The position numbers and the translations under genes are program-made. From positions 5,387,501-5,451,500 of the forward strand of contig NZ_CP108036.1 in the NCBI RefSeq assembly GCF_036170895.1: DNA of 64,000 nt, in the 5' to 3' direction. The stretch is from Streptomyces erythrochromogenes (GTDB lineage Bacteria; Actinomycetota; Actinomycetes; Streptomycetales; Streptomycetaceae). Each line of letters starts with the position of its first letter. Positions within the stretch are counted from its first letter, which is position 1. Positions 19,272 to 27,698 of the stretch are shown here, piece by piece. The notes below the pieces were generated by a model that made no database searches, was not told where the DNA came from, and was given only the letters and a program-made list of their open reading frames with translations.

Positions 19272-19318
19272 GGCCGTGTTTCACGGCCCCGGAACGACCG
19301 TTTTGCCTGGTCGGGGCC
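19272..19318 (+). other. Tandem hairpins in the M28 peptidase leader
   Basis: GGCCGTG-TTT-CACGGCC (19272-19288) is followed by an overlapping GGCCCCG and GACC arm pairing with GGTC and CGGGGCC (19285-19318). The two stems compete for GGCC, so they may be alternative folds upstream of the peptidase gene. An additional GTCCG-N5-CGGAC repeat is near 19217-19231. Confidence 0.35.
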
Positions 19319-19396
19319 GGTTAGCGTCCGGTCTGTCATGACCGCTATGCGGACATGATCGACTGCTGATCGCAACATACCTCGGGGAGATCCACC

Positions 19397-20887
19397 GTGC
19401 GTGCCATTCGCCGCAACAGCCATCGCCGCCGGTCCATACCGGTGCTCGCCGCCCTCGCGGCCGCCGCCGTCGCCGCACCCGTCCTGCTCGCCGCCACCCC
19501 GGCCGCCGCCCACCCGCGCGAGGGCCGGCTCGCCAAGGAGCTGGTGGAGGAGGTCACGGCCAAGGGCGCCTACCGCCACCTGAAGAAGTTCCAGCAGATC
19601 GCCGACGCCAACGGCGGCAACCGCGCCGCCGGCACGCCCGGCCACGCGGCCTCCGCGGCCTACGTGCACGACACGCTGAAGAAGGCCGGGTACGACGTCT
19701 CCTACCAGGACTTCGACATCTACGAGGCGCACACGAGGACGGAGCGGACCACCGTCCTCGGCCAGGACTCCCGCGAGCTGGCCACCGCCGCCTTCACCTT
19801 CACCAAGTCCACCCCGGCGGGCGGCCTGGCCGCGCCGCTCGCGCCCGCCCGGGTCGACGAGACCCCGGGCTGCACGGCGGACGACTACCCGGCCGGCGCC
19901 TTCACGGGGAAGATCGCCCTGGTCAAGCGGGGTGCCTGCACCTTCGTGGAGAAGCAGCGGGCCGCGGCCGCGGCGGGCGCGCTCGGCGTCATCGTCTACA
20001 ACCACAGCGGCACCACCCCGGTGCGGGGCGGCTTCTCCTCGCCCGCCGAGGGGGTCATCCCGAGCGCCGGCATCACGCTGGCCGACGGTGAGGCGCTGGC
20101 CGACGCCGCCGGCAAGGGCGAGGTGACCGTACGCCTGGACCTGGACCAAGAGCACCTGAAGAAGACCACCCGCAACGTGATCGCCGAGACCAGGGGCGGC
20201 CGCTCCGACCGCGTGGTGACCGTCGGGGCGCACCTGGACTCGGTCGCCGAGGGCCCGGGCATCAACGACAACGGCTCCGGCTCGGCCGGCCTGCTGGAGG
20301 TGGCGCTGCGGCTGGCCGAGGAGGGCGCCAACAAGAAGGGGAAGGGGCCCGCCAACAAGGTCCGCTTCGGCTGGTGGTCGGCGGAGGAGCTGGGCCTGCT
20401 GGGCTCGGAGCACTACGTCGCGCAGCTGTCCGAGAAGCAGAAGAAGGACATCGCGCTCTACCTGAACTTCGACATGATCGCCTCGCCGAACCCGGTGCAG
20501 TTCGTCTACGACGGCGACGACTCGGACAGGACGGGCGCCGGCGCCGGTCCGGCCGGCTCGGCGCAGATCGAGGCTCTGATCAACGGCTTCCTCGACAGGA
20601 AGGGCAAGCCGCACGAGGGCAGAGACTTCGACGGCCGCTCCGACTACGGGCCGTTCATCGCGACCGGCATCCCGGCCGGCGGCACCTTCACCGGGGCCGA
20701 GGGCATCAAGACGCCCGAGCAGGCCAAGCGGTACGGCGGCACGGCCGGCGCCCCGTACGACCCGAACTACCACGGGGCCGGCGACGACCTGAAGAACCTC
20801 GACCTCAAGGTCTTCGACACCAATCTGGACGTGATCGCGCACGCCGTCGGCACCTACGCCGAGTCGCTGCGTTCGCTCGGCAGGTAG
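19397..20887 (+). CDS. Secreted M28 zinc aminopeptidase with PA domain
   Basis: A 496-residue secreted aminopeptidase resembling the Streptomyces griseus enzyme family. Residues 1-42 are a signal peptide (RRNSHRRR, hydrophobic core, ATPAAAHP). A protease-associated PA domain occupies about 140-235 (GKIALVKRGACTFVEKQRAA). The M28 metal ligands are seen in order: His279 (VGAHLDSV), Asp in NDNGSGSAG, Glu-Glu in SAEELGLLGSEHY, Asp in LNFDMIASP and the late His in YHGAGDD. The GTG at 19397 has GGGGAGA six bases upstream. It converges on a secreted subtilase gene, so both neighbours act on extracellular protein. Confidence 0.93.
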   Translation: MRAIRRNSHRRRSIPVLAALAAAAVAAPVLLAATPAAAHPREGRLAKELVEEVTAKGAYRHLKKFQQIADANGGNRAAGTPGHAASAAYVHDTLKKAGYDVSYQDFDIYEAHTRTERTTVLGQDSRELATAAFTFTKSTPAGGLAAPLAPARVDETPGCTADDYPAGAFTGKIALVKRGACTFVEKQRAAAAAGALGVIVYNHSGTTPVRGGFSSPAEGVIPSAGITLADGEALADAAGKGEVTVRLDLDQEHLKKTTRNVIAETRGGRSDRVVTVGAHLDSVAEGPGINDNGSGSAGLLEVALRLAEEGANKKGKGPANKVRFGWWSAEELGLLGSEHYVAQLSEKQKKDIALYLNFDMIASPNPVQFVYDGDDSDRTGAGAGPAGSAQIEALINGFLDRKGKPHEGRDFDGRSDYGPFIATGIPAGGTFTGAEGIKTPEQAKRYGGTAGAPYDPNYHGAGDDLKNLDLKVFDTNLDVIAHAVGTYAESLRSLGR

Positions 20888-20908
20888 CGGAGCCACGGGG
20901 AGGAACGG

Positions 20909-20948
20909 CCCGAGGGGGCGGTGCTCGTCAGAGCGCCGCCCCCTCGGG
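20909..20948. terminator. Bidirectional terminator between two secreted peptidase genes
   Basis: A perfect 13-bp stem (CCCGAGGGGGCGG) with an inner GCTC/GAGC pair lies between the M28 stop (20887) and the subtilase stop (20967). Confidence 0.78.
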
Positions 20949-20966
20949 TCTTCCGTGCGGAAGGTG

Positions 20967-23900
20967 CTACGGGAGGACCTTCTCGATCTGCACGCTGCCG
21001 GTGCCGGCGGCGGTGCCGCGGGCGTTGAGCAGCTCGACCTGGCCGAAGAACTGACGGCCCTCGGGGGCCGGGCTGGTGACCAGGACGTTCGCCGAGACCT
21101 GCGCGGTGGCGCCGGTGGCGAGGTTCACCGCGGCGGCCTCGTCGACCTGGACGGAGCCCAGGGCGGCCGAGAAGAACACGTCGCGGTAGTCGTACGTGGT
21201 GGAACCGGACGGGATCGCGTAGCCGATCACCTTGACGGTGTAGGTGCCCGCGGCCGGGTTCACCAGGCTCACGGCCTCCTCGGAGTCGCCGTCGGCGGCG
21301 GAGCCGACCTTGACGCCGTCCTTGTAGACCTCGAGGTCGAGGTCGGCGGCGGTGTCGGACACCTTGCCGATCGCGACGTCGAGGCGGGAGGTGCCCGCGG
21401 GCACCGCGATCTCGGTGGTGTGGGTCTCACCGTTGGCGATGGTCGGCTTGGCGACCTTCGCGGAACCGAGCGGGCCGCCCTTGAGCTTGCCGCCGGAGAT
21501 GGCCGCGCCGGCGTTCTTGACGCTCCACTGGACCGCGGCCGGGGTGCCCTGCTTCACCTCGGGCAGGACCTTGACCGCGGGGTCGAAGGCCGCGCCGAGC
21601 ACGGAGACGTCCAGCTTGAACGGGTTGTCCAGGACCGGCGACGTACGACGGGCCTCGACCTCGATCTCCCAGACGCCCGGCGTCGGCTCGGGGTACGAGC
21701 GCACGTCGGGGCGGCAGGTGTTGGCCGGGTTGTCGTAGTTCGGGTAGCAGTTGGTCGTGGCCGTCGGGTCGACCGGCACGCCGTACGGGTGGATCGCGAT
21801 GAAGCGCGTCTGGGCGCCCGCCGCGAGACCGCTGAGCGCGACCTCCAGGCTCTTGGCGCCCGGCGGCACGGTCACGAAGTACGACTTGTGCGAGTTGCGC
21901 TGCACGGTGGAGGACTGCGACAGGGAGAACGACGGCGCGGCCAGGGGGGCGGAAGCCACGACGGTCGTCAGGATCTGCTTGTCGATGCCCTCGGTGGTCT
22001 CGTCGTCCAGCTGCAGGATGCCGCTGTGGACGCCGGCCGTCTTGGCGTTGGCCTCGACCTTGATGGTGACGGGCTTGTTCAGCGGCAGGGTGACGTAGTC
22101 GTAGCCGCCGATGACCTTGAAGGTGCCGTCGTTGTTGCGCCAGCTCAGGTCGTGCCGGGTGCCGTACTTGACGCCCGTGGTGCGGGTGACGACGACGTTG
22201 TAGACCTTCTTCTGGCCGACCTTGAGGCCGCCCTCGCGGTCGTACAGGCCGGTGCCGAAGCCCGGGGTCTTCAGGAACTGGTCGATCGCGGTGTCGACCG
22301 GCGCCTTGACGGTGAACTCGTTGGCCTTCGCGTCGCGCTGGATGGACTCCCACGCGCCGTTCACGTCGATCAGGCCCGAACCCTGCGCGTGCGCCGGGAC
22401 GTTGTCGATCTTCTTCGCGGAGCTGGTGAGCGCGACCCGCAGGGAGGCCGGGGTCAGCTTGATGTTCTGCTGCTTCGCGGCCGAGATCAGCAGGGCGCTC
22501 GCGCCCGCCGCCTGCGGCGAGGCCATCGAGGTGCCCTGGAGCATGCCGTAACCGGCCGGCAGGGTGTAGCCGGCCTCCTTCACCGGCGCGCCGGGCAGCC
22601 AGGTCTGGATGGTGTTGATGGCGGCGCCGGGGGCGCTGATGGTCGGCGTGAAGCCGCCGTCCTCACGCGGACCGCGCGAGGAGAAGGGGAACATGTTGTA
22701 CTTCGTGCTCACGCCGGAGCCGTAGTTGGCGGCCCACGTCTCCTTCGAGACCGAGGCGCCCACGGAGATGACCTTGTCCGCGAGGGCCGGGTCGCCGATG
22801 GTGTTCACACCCGGGCCGGAGTTGCCGGCCGAGATGACCAGCTGGACCCCGTAGGTGTCGACGAGGTTGCGGTACAGCTCGGCGCGCGCGTTGTTGCCGT
22901 CGTTCAGCGCCGGCAGGCCGCCGATCGACATGTTGACGATGTCCACGCCGCGGTTGACGACGAGGTCGATCATGCCCTCGGTCAGCGCGATGTTGGTGCA
23001 GCCGCCGGACCAGGAGCAGGCGCGCGAGGAGACGAGCTTGGCGCCGGGCGCCTCGCCGTTCATCTTGCCGCCGAAGAGGCTGTTGGCGGCGGTGATGCCG
23101 GCGACGTGCGTGCCGTGCTCGGACTCGATGATGCCGATGTTGACGAAGTCGGCCTTCTTGCCGACCCAGTCCCCGCCCAGCGGGTCCATCGGGACGTCCT
23201 TGCGGATCTCGATCACGAACGGAATCCGCTCGGCGACCTCGGTCGCCGGGTTGTCCGTGCCGAAGTAGCCGATCTGGTAGCCGTCCTTGTACGGCTTCAT
23301 CGGCTCGTTGTTCGTGAAGTCGCCGTCCTGGTCGGTGTCCACGCGGACGGTGCCGGCGGCCGCGTCGTACAGCATGCCGAACCGGTCGGTGGTGTCCCCG
23401 TCCCGGTTGACGTCGCCCGCCATGTCACCCGTGGCGGTGATCGACTCGCTGAACCGGCTCCACTGGAAGCTGCCCTCGGGCGCCTTCCAGCTCTGGCCGC
23501 CCGCGGTGAAGGTGCCGCCCGCGGCGGTGACCGGGGTGATCTGGGCGCGCCAGGTCCCGTCGTTGTCGGTGATCGGGTCGGTGGCCGTCACCCAGTCGAC
23601 GATCTTGCGCTCGCCGGTGGTGGTCTTCTGCAGGGCCGGGTGGCCGAGGTCGACACCCGAGTCCATGATGCCGATGGTCACGCCGCGGCCGTCGGCCTGC
23701 GGGTTCTTCTCGACGAAGTCGACCGCGCCGGTCTCGAAGGACGGGTTGTACGGGTTCTTCGCCGGGGTGTTCTTGTCCGGCGCCGCGTACGTCTCGGCCG
23801 CGGTCTTCTTGACCGTCCCGGTCTCCCGGCCGGATTCGGGCCGCGGGTCCGGCAGCTGGATCTCGTGGCGCAGGTCGATGCCGTGCACCGAGGACAGCTT

Positions 23901-24290
23901 GGCGGCCGCCTTCAGCGCGGCCTCCGCCTGGCCGGTCGGCAGGGTGGCGCGCACGTAACCGAGGTTGTCGTACGTCCGGCCGACCGAGGCGCCCTGGACG
24001 GAGTCCAGCTGGTCGGCGACCTGCTTGGTCTGGCCGGGGGCGGTCGCGACCATGACGGTGACGTTCGCGTCACCCTTGGCCTTGGCCTCCTGGAGGAGCT
24101 CGACGTCGGCCGAACCGAGCTTCTGGTCAGCGGACTTGACCGCCGGCGAGGTGCCCGGGGTGTCCGCGCCGGTCGCCGCGAACGCGGGCACGGCGCCGCC
24201 CGCCACGAGGGCGGCGACCAGGCCGGCCGCGGCCGCGACGCGCGCGGCGCGTCTGGGCCCGGGTATGGAGCTGGGGGATTCGAGGGTCAT
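20967..24290 (-). CDS. Large secreted subtilisin-like serine protease (S8)
   Basis: A 1107-residue secreted subtilase. The ATG at 24290 has AGGGA six to seven bases upstream; an ATG at 24296 overlaps that site. Signal peptide to about residue 40, then a prodomain-like region (DANVTVMVATAPGQ to SSVHGIDL). The triad is Asp210 (GIMDSGVDLGHPAL), His392 (EHGTHVAGITAAN) and Ser588 (QGTSMASPQAAG). Asp and His are 182 residues apart, against about 32 in subtilisin. The insert holds two calcium-loop-like DxNxDGD and DxDxDGD stretches at 293-299 and 318-324. A 500-residue beta-rich C-terminal part follows. The long insert recalls tripeptidyl-peptidase II and pyrolysin-type subtilases. No membrane anchor is visible. 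Confidence 0.92.
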   Translation of the reverse strand: MTLESPSSIPGPRRAARVAAAAGLVAALVAGGAVPAFAATGADTPGTSPAVKSADQKLGSADVELLQEAKAKGDANVTVMVATAPGQTKQVADQLDSVQGASVGRTYDNLGYVRATLPTGQAEAALKAAAKLSSVHGIDLRHEIQLPDPRPESGRETGTVKKTAAETYAAPDKNTPAKNPYNPSFETGAVDFVEKNPQADGRGVTIGIMDSGVDLGHPALQKTTTGERKIVDWVTATDPITDNDGTWRAQITPVTAAGGTFTAGGQSWKAPEGSFQWSRFSESITATGDMAGDVNRDGDTTDRFGMLYDAAAGTVRVDTDQDGDFTNNEPMKPYKDGYQIGYFGTDNPATEVAERIPFVIEIRKDVPMDPLGGDWVGKKADFVNIGIIESEHGTHVAGITAANSLFGGKMNGEAPGAKLVSSRACSWSGGCTNIALTEGMIDLVVNRGVDIVNMSIGGLPALNDGNNARAELYRNLVDTYGVQLVISAGNSGPGVNTIGDPALADKVISVGASVSKETWAANYGSGVSTKYNMFPFSSRGPREDGGFTPTISAPGAAINTIQTWLPGAPVKEAGYTLPAGYGMLQGTSMASPQAAGASALLISAAKQQNIKLTPASLRVALTSSAKKIDNVPAHAQGSGLIDVNGAWESIQRDAKANEFTVKAPVDTAIDQFLKTPGFGTGLYDREGGLKVGQKKVYNVVVTRTTGVKYGTRHDLSWRNNDGTFKVIGGYDYVTLPLNKPVTIKVEANAKTAGVHSGILQLDDETTEGIDKQILTTVVASAPLAAPSFSLSQSSTVQRNSHKSYFVTVPPGAKSLEVALSGLAAGAQTRFIAIHPYGVPVDPTATTNCYPNYDNPANTCRPDVRSYPEPTPGVWEIEVEARRTSPVLDNPFKLDVSVLGAAFDPAVKVLPEVKQGTPAAVQWSVKNAGAAISGGKLKGGPLGSAKVAKPTIANGETHTTEIAVPAGTSRLDVAIGKVSDTAADLDLEVYKDGVKVGSAADGDSEEAVSLVNPAAGTYTVKVIGYAIPSGSTTYDYRDVFFSAALGSVQVDEAAAVNLATGATAQVSANVLVTSPAPEGRQFFGQVELLNARGTAAGTGSVQIEKVLP

Positions 24291-24563
24291 CAGCATCCCT
24301 GGTAAGTGAAAGATACGGTCCGGATTTCGGTGCCGGATGACCGGTCAGCTTTGCGCAACCGACCGGTCTTTGGGGAGGGATGTCATCGACCGAGACCTAC
24401 GGTGGCGGACACTCGCCAGTGCGGTGTTTCCGCCAGTGGGGCCGTATCCGGGCACAGTGGTGCGAACCACAGGGACTGAACAGTTGATTTATCGACTTAG
24501 CGGCCCCAAGTCGGTACCGGGGCGGGGTCGCGCGCCGGTACGGGTGTGACAGATTTCGAGCGA

Positions 24564-25124
24564 TCAGCGCTCGCGCGTGCGCGCGTGATGGCGCGAGGCT
24601 TTCGCCCGGTTTCCGCAGGCGGACATCGAGCACCAGCGCCGCGTTCCGTTGCGCGAGGTGTCGTGGAAGTGCAGGACGCAGGTCTCCGATGCGCACTTGC
24701 GGATCCGGCCGGGCGCCGCGCCCAGCAGGTCGAGGTAGTCGCGCGCGGCCGTCCAGGCCGGCCCCCAGGCGGGATCGGCGAACTCGGCGCGCTCGCCCGG
24801 GCCTTCGGCGGTCAGGGTGGCGCGGATGCGGCCGTGCTCCAGCACGGCGTCGACCAGCGCCCGGGCGCTCTCGTCGGCCGGGTCCGCCACCGCGCGGGCC
24901 AGTGCCTCGCGCGCGGTCATCAGGTGGACGAGGGTCGAGGCGTCGGCCCGGAACCGGTCGGCCAGCCCGGTGGACTCCAGCCAGACCGCGAGCCCTTCGA
25001 CCCGGCTCAGCCCGAAGGCGCCGGCGAAGAGGTCGACGGGCTCACCCTCCTGCACCCAGCGGGTGTTCAGCAGGTCGAGGGCGATCGGCTCCCCGGTCAG
25101 GGGCCGCGGGTCCGCCGTCGTCAT
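24564..25124 (-). CDS. CGNR zinc finger protein, probable transcription regulator
   Basis: A 186-residue protein of the ABATE/CGNR type. The N-terminal domain (GEPIALDLLNTRWVQEGEPVD) is a presumed ligand-sensing region. The C-terminus holds the zinc finger: Cys in RKCASETC, then RRWCSMSACGNRAKA, giving the name-giving CGNR. The ATG at 25124 follows GAGGAG by six bases. It is divergent from a VOC gene, and the 120 bases between them hold an inverted repeat on the VOC promoter, so it may control that gene. The 273 bases between its end and the subtilase start (24291-24563) contain no gene I can support, only a short taccgg/ccggta inverted repeat. Confidence 0.88.
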   Translation of the reverse strand: MTTADPRPLTGEPIALDLLNTRWVQEGEPVDLFAGAFGLSRVEGLAVWLESTGLADRFRADASTLVHLMTAREALARAVADPADESARALVDAVLEHGRIRATLTAEGPGERAEFADPAWGPAWTAARDYLDLLGAAPGRIRKCASETCVLHFHDTSRNGTRRWCSMSACGNRAKASRHHARTRER

Positions 25125-25167
25125 GTCCGTCTCCTCGCTCGCTAACCCCTCAAGACTACGTGAGCGG

Positions 25168-25213
25168 TTGACGCCCTTCGCTCTAACCCTTAAATTGGAT
25201 TTAGAAGGTTAGA
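25168..25213 (+). promoter_or_regulatory. Promoter and overlapping operator of the VOC operon
   Basis: TTGACG (25168-25173) and TAAATT (25191-25196) are spaced by 17 bases. Over the -10 lies an interrupted palindrome: TCTAACC (25182-25188) with GGTTAGA (25207-25213) outside, TAAAT with ATTTA inside. A regulator bound here would block RNA polymerase. CTAACCCC recurs at 25142-25149 next to the CGNR gene. Confidence 0.7.
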
Positions 25214-25244
25214 ACCTTGGAAACGGTCTGGGGAAGGACCCGTC

Positions 25245-25703
25245 ATGACCACCGTCATCAGCAAGCTCCGCACCGGGCACGTCGGCCTGAACGTCACGGA
25301 CCTGGAGCGCTCGCTCGCCTTCTACCGGGACGCCCTCGACTTCCAGGTGCTGGGGGAGGGCAAGGAGGAGGACCGCCGCTTCGCCTTCCTCGGCCGGGAC
25401 GGCGAGCTCGTCCTCACGCTCTGGCAGCAGGCCGACGGCGCCTTCGCGCCGGCCGCGGCCGGGCTGCACCACCTGGCGTTCTCGGCCGACGCCGTCGAGG
25501 AGGTGCGCGCGTACGAGGAGCGGCTGCGCGGCCTGGGCGTCGCGTTCGCCTACGAGGGCGTCGTGGCGCACGGCGAGGGCGCGGCGTCCGGCGGCATCTT
25601 CTTCCACGACCCCGACGGCACGCGCCTGGAGATCTCCGTACCCACCGGTGCCGAGCATGCCCCCGCCCCCACCACGGGCGCTCCGACCTGCGGGTTCTTC
25701 TGA
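25245..25703 (+). CDS. VOC family (glyoxalase/bleomycin-resistance fold) protein
   Basis: A 152-residue vicinal-oxygen-chelate protein with paired beta-alpha-beta modules: GHVGLNVTDLERSLAFYRDALDFQ opens the first, GLHHLAFSADAVEEVRAY the second, and FFHDPDGTRLEISVPTG closes it. Putative metal ligands are His12, a Glu in GELVLTLW, His in GLHHLAF and Glu in RLEI. The C-terminal 17 residues (EHAPAPTTGAPTCGFF) are a flexible tail. The ATG has GGGAAGGA upstream. Its TGA overlaps the next ATG (TGATG), so the two genes are translationally coupled. The substrate is unknown; a detoxifying dioxygenase, lyase or binding role are all possible. Confidence 0.88.
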   Translation: MTTVISKLRTGHVGLNVTDLERSLAFYRDALDFQVLGEGKEEDRRFAFLGRDGELVLTLWQQADGAFAPAAAGLHHLAFSADAVEEVRAYEERLRGLGVAFAYEGVVAHGEGAASGGIFFHDPDGTRLEISVPTGAEHAPAPTTGAPTCGFF

Positions 25704-26590
25704 TGAGCGGGGTCTACCACTGGGGCGCGCTGGCGGTACAGGAGCGGGTCGGCGTGCGCGGGCCGGCCGAGCACGTCGGCCGCTCGATCGGCACGGGCAT
25801 CCGCGACGTCGCCGCGGCCTTCCTGGAGCTCCAGCCGCACCTGGTCGTCGGGGCCGCCGACGGCGCCGGCCGGATGTGGGCCTCTTGGCTCACCGGGCCG
25901 CCCGGCTTCGTACGGGCCACCGGTCCGCACCGGATCGCCGTCGCGGGCGGTCCGCCCGCGGGCGACCCGCTCGCCGAGGCGTTGGCCACGGCCGGGACCC
26001 GGGTCGGGACCATCGCGCTCGACCCGCGGACCCGGCGCCGGATGCGGTTGAACGGAGCCCTCACGGCGACCCCGCGGGGCTTCGCCGTCGAGGCCGAGCA
26101 GGTCTTTGCCAACTGTCCGAAGTACCTGCAGAAGCGGCAGCCGCTGGAACTGGTCGCGGAGGGGGCCGGTGTGGTGGCCCGCGGGGACGCGCTCACCCCC
26201 GGCCAGGTGCGCACCGTACGCGGCGCCGACACCTTCTTCGTCGCCACCACGGCCGAGGCGGAGGGGGCCGACGCCAGTCACCGGGGCGGCCTGCCGGGTT
26301 TCGTGGAAGTGCTTTCCCCGGTCGAGCTGGCCTGGCCCGACTATGCGGGTAACGCGATGTTCCTGACCCTGGGGAACCTGACGGCCGATCCGCGGGCCGG
26401 GCTGCTCTTCCCGGACTGGGAGAGCGGGTCCGTCCTCCAGCTCAGCGGCCGGGCCTTGACGGAGTTCGCGCCCGACGGCGGCCGCCGCACCCGCTTCCGG
26501 GTGGAGTCGGTGGTGGAGGCCGTGCATCCGGGGCGGCTGCTGTGGAGCACCCCGGAGTACTCCCCTCACCTCGGGAGCACCACCAGGTAG
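25703..26590 (+). CDS. Pyridoxamine 5'-phosphate oxidase-related flavin-binding protein
   Basis: A 295-residue protein with the split-barrel flavin-binding fold: ADGAGRMWASWLTGPPGFV near residue 55 and MFLTLGNLTADPRAGLLFPDW near 220 are the usual strand pairs for FMN-dependent or F420-like oxidoreductases. A FANCPKYLQKRQP segment with a single Cys is typical of the longer pyridoxamine-oxidase-related group. The start overlaps the VOC stop by one base, so both are made together. Its last 25 bases overlap the convergent AbiEi-like gene (26566-26590), a tail-to-tail overlap. The reaction is not known; pairing with a VOC enzyme suggests handling of a reactive small molecule. Confidence 0.82.
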   Translation: MSGVYHWGALAVQERVGVRGPAEHVGRSIGTGIRDVAAAFLELQPHLVVGAADGAGRMWASWLTGPPGFVRATGPHRIAVAGGPPAGDPLAEALATAGTRVGTIALDPRTRRRMRLNGALTATPRGFAVEAEQVFANCPKYLQKRQPLELVAEGAGVVARGDALTPGQVRTVRGADTFFVATTAEAEGADASHRGGLPGFVEVLSPVELAWPDYAGNAMFLTLGNLTADPRAGLLFPDWESGSVLQLSGRALTEFAPDGGRRTRFRVESVVEAVHPGRLLWSTPEYSPHLGSTTR

Positions 26591-27528
26591 GCGGCGGGCT
26601 CGCGGTCGCCGGACGCCGTCAGGGCGGTCCGGATGACCGCGGCCTGCTGCTCGGGCCAGTCGCGGAGCTTGCGCGGGGTGATGTGCACGACGGTCACCCC
26701 GAGCCGCTCCAGCGTCTCGCGCTTGCGCACGCACTCGGACCACTCCTCGTCCTCCCCCTGGCGCGGGGCGCGGGTGTCGATCTCCACGGCCACGGCGTGC
26801 TCGGGCCAGTACGCGTCGACCCCGCCGAGGTGCGGGCCGCCGGGGATCCGCAGGTCCACGTTCCAGACGGGGTCGGGGAGTTCGTAGCCGCGAACGACCT
26901 GGTACAGCCGGTTCTCGGCGATGGCCCGGCCCTCCGCGAGGAGGGACTCGACGGCGTCCACCACGTGCGGCCGGTTCAGCAGCCGGGCCACCGTCAGCTC
27001 GCGTACGACGGCGGCCGGTTCGCAGTGCCCGCTGCGGACGGCCTCGCTCAGCAGCCGGCGCACGGTGCCGGCGTCCGAGAGCTGCGCGACGGCGTCGGCG
27101 ACGGCCCGCGCGACGGGCGCCACGGGCAGCCCGGTGACCTCCAGGGACCGGGGCGCGGTGTGCGCGCGCACGATCCGCACGTCGCCGGTGGACCGCAACC
27201 GCCGGGTGCCCGGCACCAGGACGTCGATGTGGGAGAGGGCGAGCAGCGGGGGCGCGGAGGCGAAGCGGTACAGGGCCAGCGCCGCCAGCCCGGTGATCAT
27301 GGCCTCGCCCGCGCCGCGCCGTCCCGCGTACAGCAGCGCGGCGTGCAGCCGCTCCTCGCTCGTCGCCGGTCCGGCGTGGAGCAGGAACACGCCCGGCAGG
27401 ATCTGCCGCCAGGGCCGCTCGGCGGCCTCGGAGGCGCTCACGCCGTGCTCGCGCAGCTGTGCGAGGGTCAGCACGCGGGGACGGTTGCCGGTGAGGTGGG
27501 CGAGGGGGAGGGGTGCGTTGTGGTTCAT
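26566..27528 (-). CDS. AbiEi-like antitoxin-domain protein with nuclease-like C-terminus
   Basis: A 320-residue protein. The N-terminus (LTLAQLREHGVSASEAAERPWRQILPGVFLLHAG) is the winged-helix pattern of AbiEi type IV antitoxins. The C-terminal 110 residues (NVDLRIPGGPHLGGVDAYWPEHAVAVEIDT, then RRLGVTVVHITPRKL-like) resemble DUF559/Vsr restriction-fold domains. The usual catalytic Lys after VEID is not evident. The ATG at 27528 has a GAGGGA box at a long 11-base distance, so the start is moderately secure. No AbiEii toxin gene is adjacent, so this is not a standard pair; solitary copies are common in Streptomyces and their role is unknown. Confidence 0.75.
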   Translation of the reverse strand: MNHNAPLPLAHLTGNRPRVLTLAQLREHGVSASEAAERPWRQILPGVFLLHAGPATSEERLHAALLYAGRRGAGEAMITGLAALALYRFASAPPLLALSHIDVLVPGTRRLRSTGDVRIVRAHTAPRSLEVTGLPVAPVARAVADAVAQLSDAGTVRRLLSEAVRSGHCEPAAVVRELTVARLLNRPHVVDAVESLLAEGRAIAENRLYQVVRGYELPDPVWNVDLRIPGGPHLGGVDAYWPEHAVAVEIDTRAPRQGEDEEWSECVRKRETLERLGVTVVHITPRKLRDWPEQQAAVIRTALTASGDREPAAYLVVLPR

Positions 27529-27652
27529 GACGCGGTGATTCCCTCGGGCCGTGGCCTTGCTAACCCCTGTTACACGCCCGTCGACAAATCCGGACAAGCC
27601 GGGGCTAAAGTACGGGCGTTCGACTGCCGATGGGGTGCGCCCGTATGGGGGA

Positions 27653-27696
27653 CGCGGTTCCGCTGCCGGGGGCGCCGCCCCGGCAGCGGAACCGCG
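27653..27696 (-). terminator. Strong terminator of the second pepN
   Basis: A perfect 19-bp stem (CGCGGTTCCGCTGCCGGGG) with loop GCGCCG starts two bases beyond the stop codon of the second aminopeptidase gene. Confidence 0.82.
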
Positions 27697-27698
27697 GA

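Noticed and set aside
20955..24305. Open frame of over 1100 codons opposite the subtilase gene
   Set aside because: It is the reverse shadow of a highly biased GC3 gene; the product is a Val/Arg/Gly-rich string without domains.
26566..27528. Complete AbiE toxin-antitoxin system
   Set aside because: No AbiEii nucleotidyltransferase toxin gene is present on either side.
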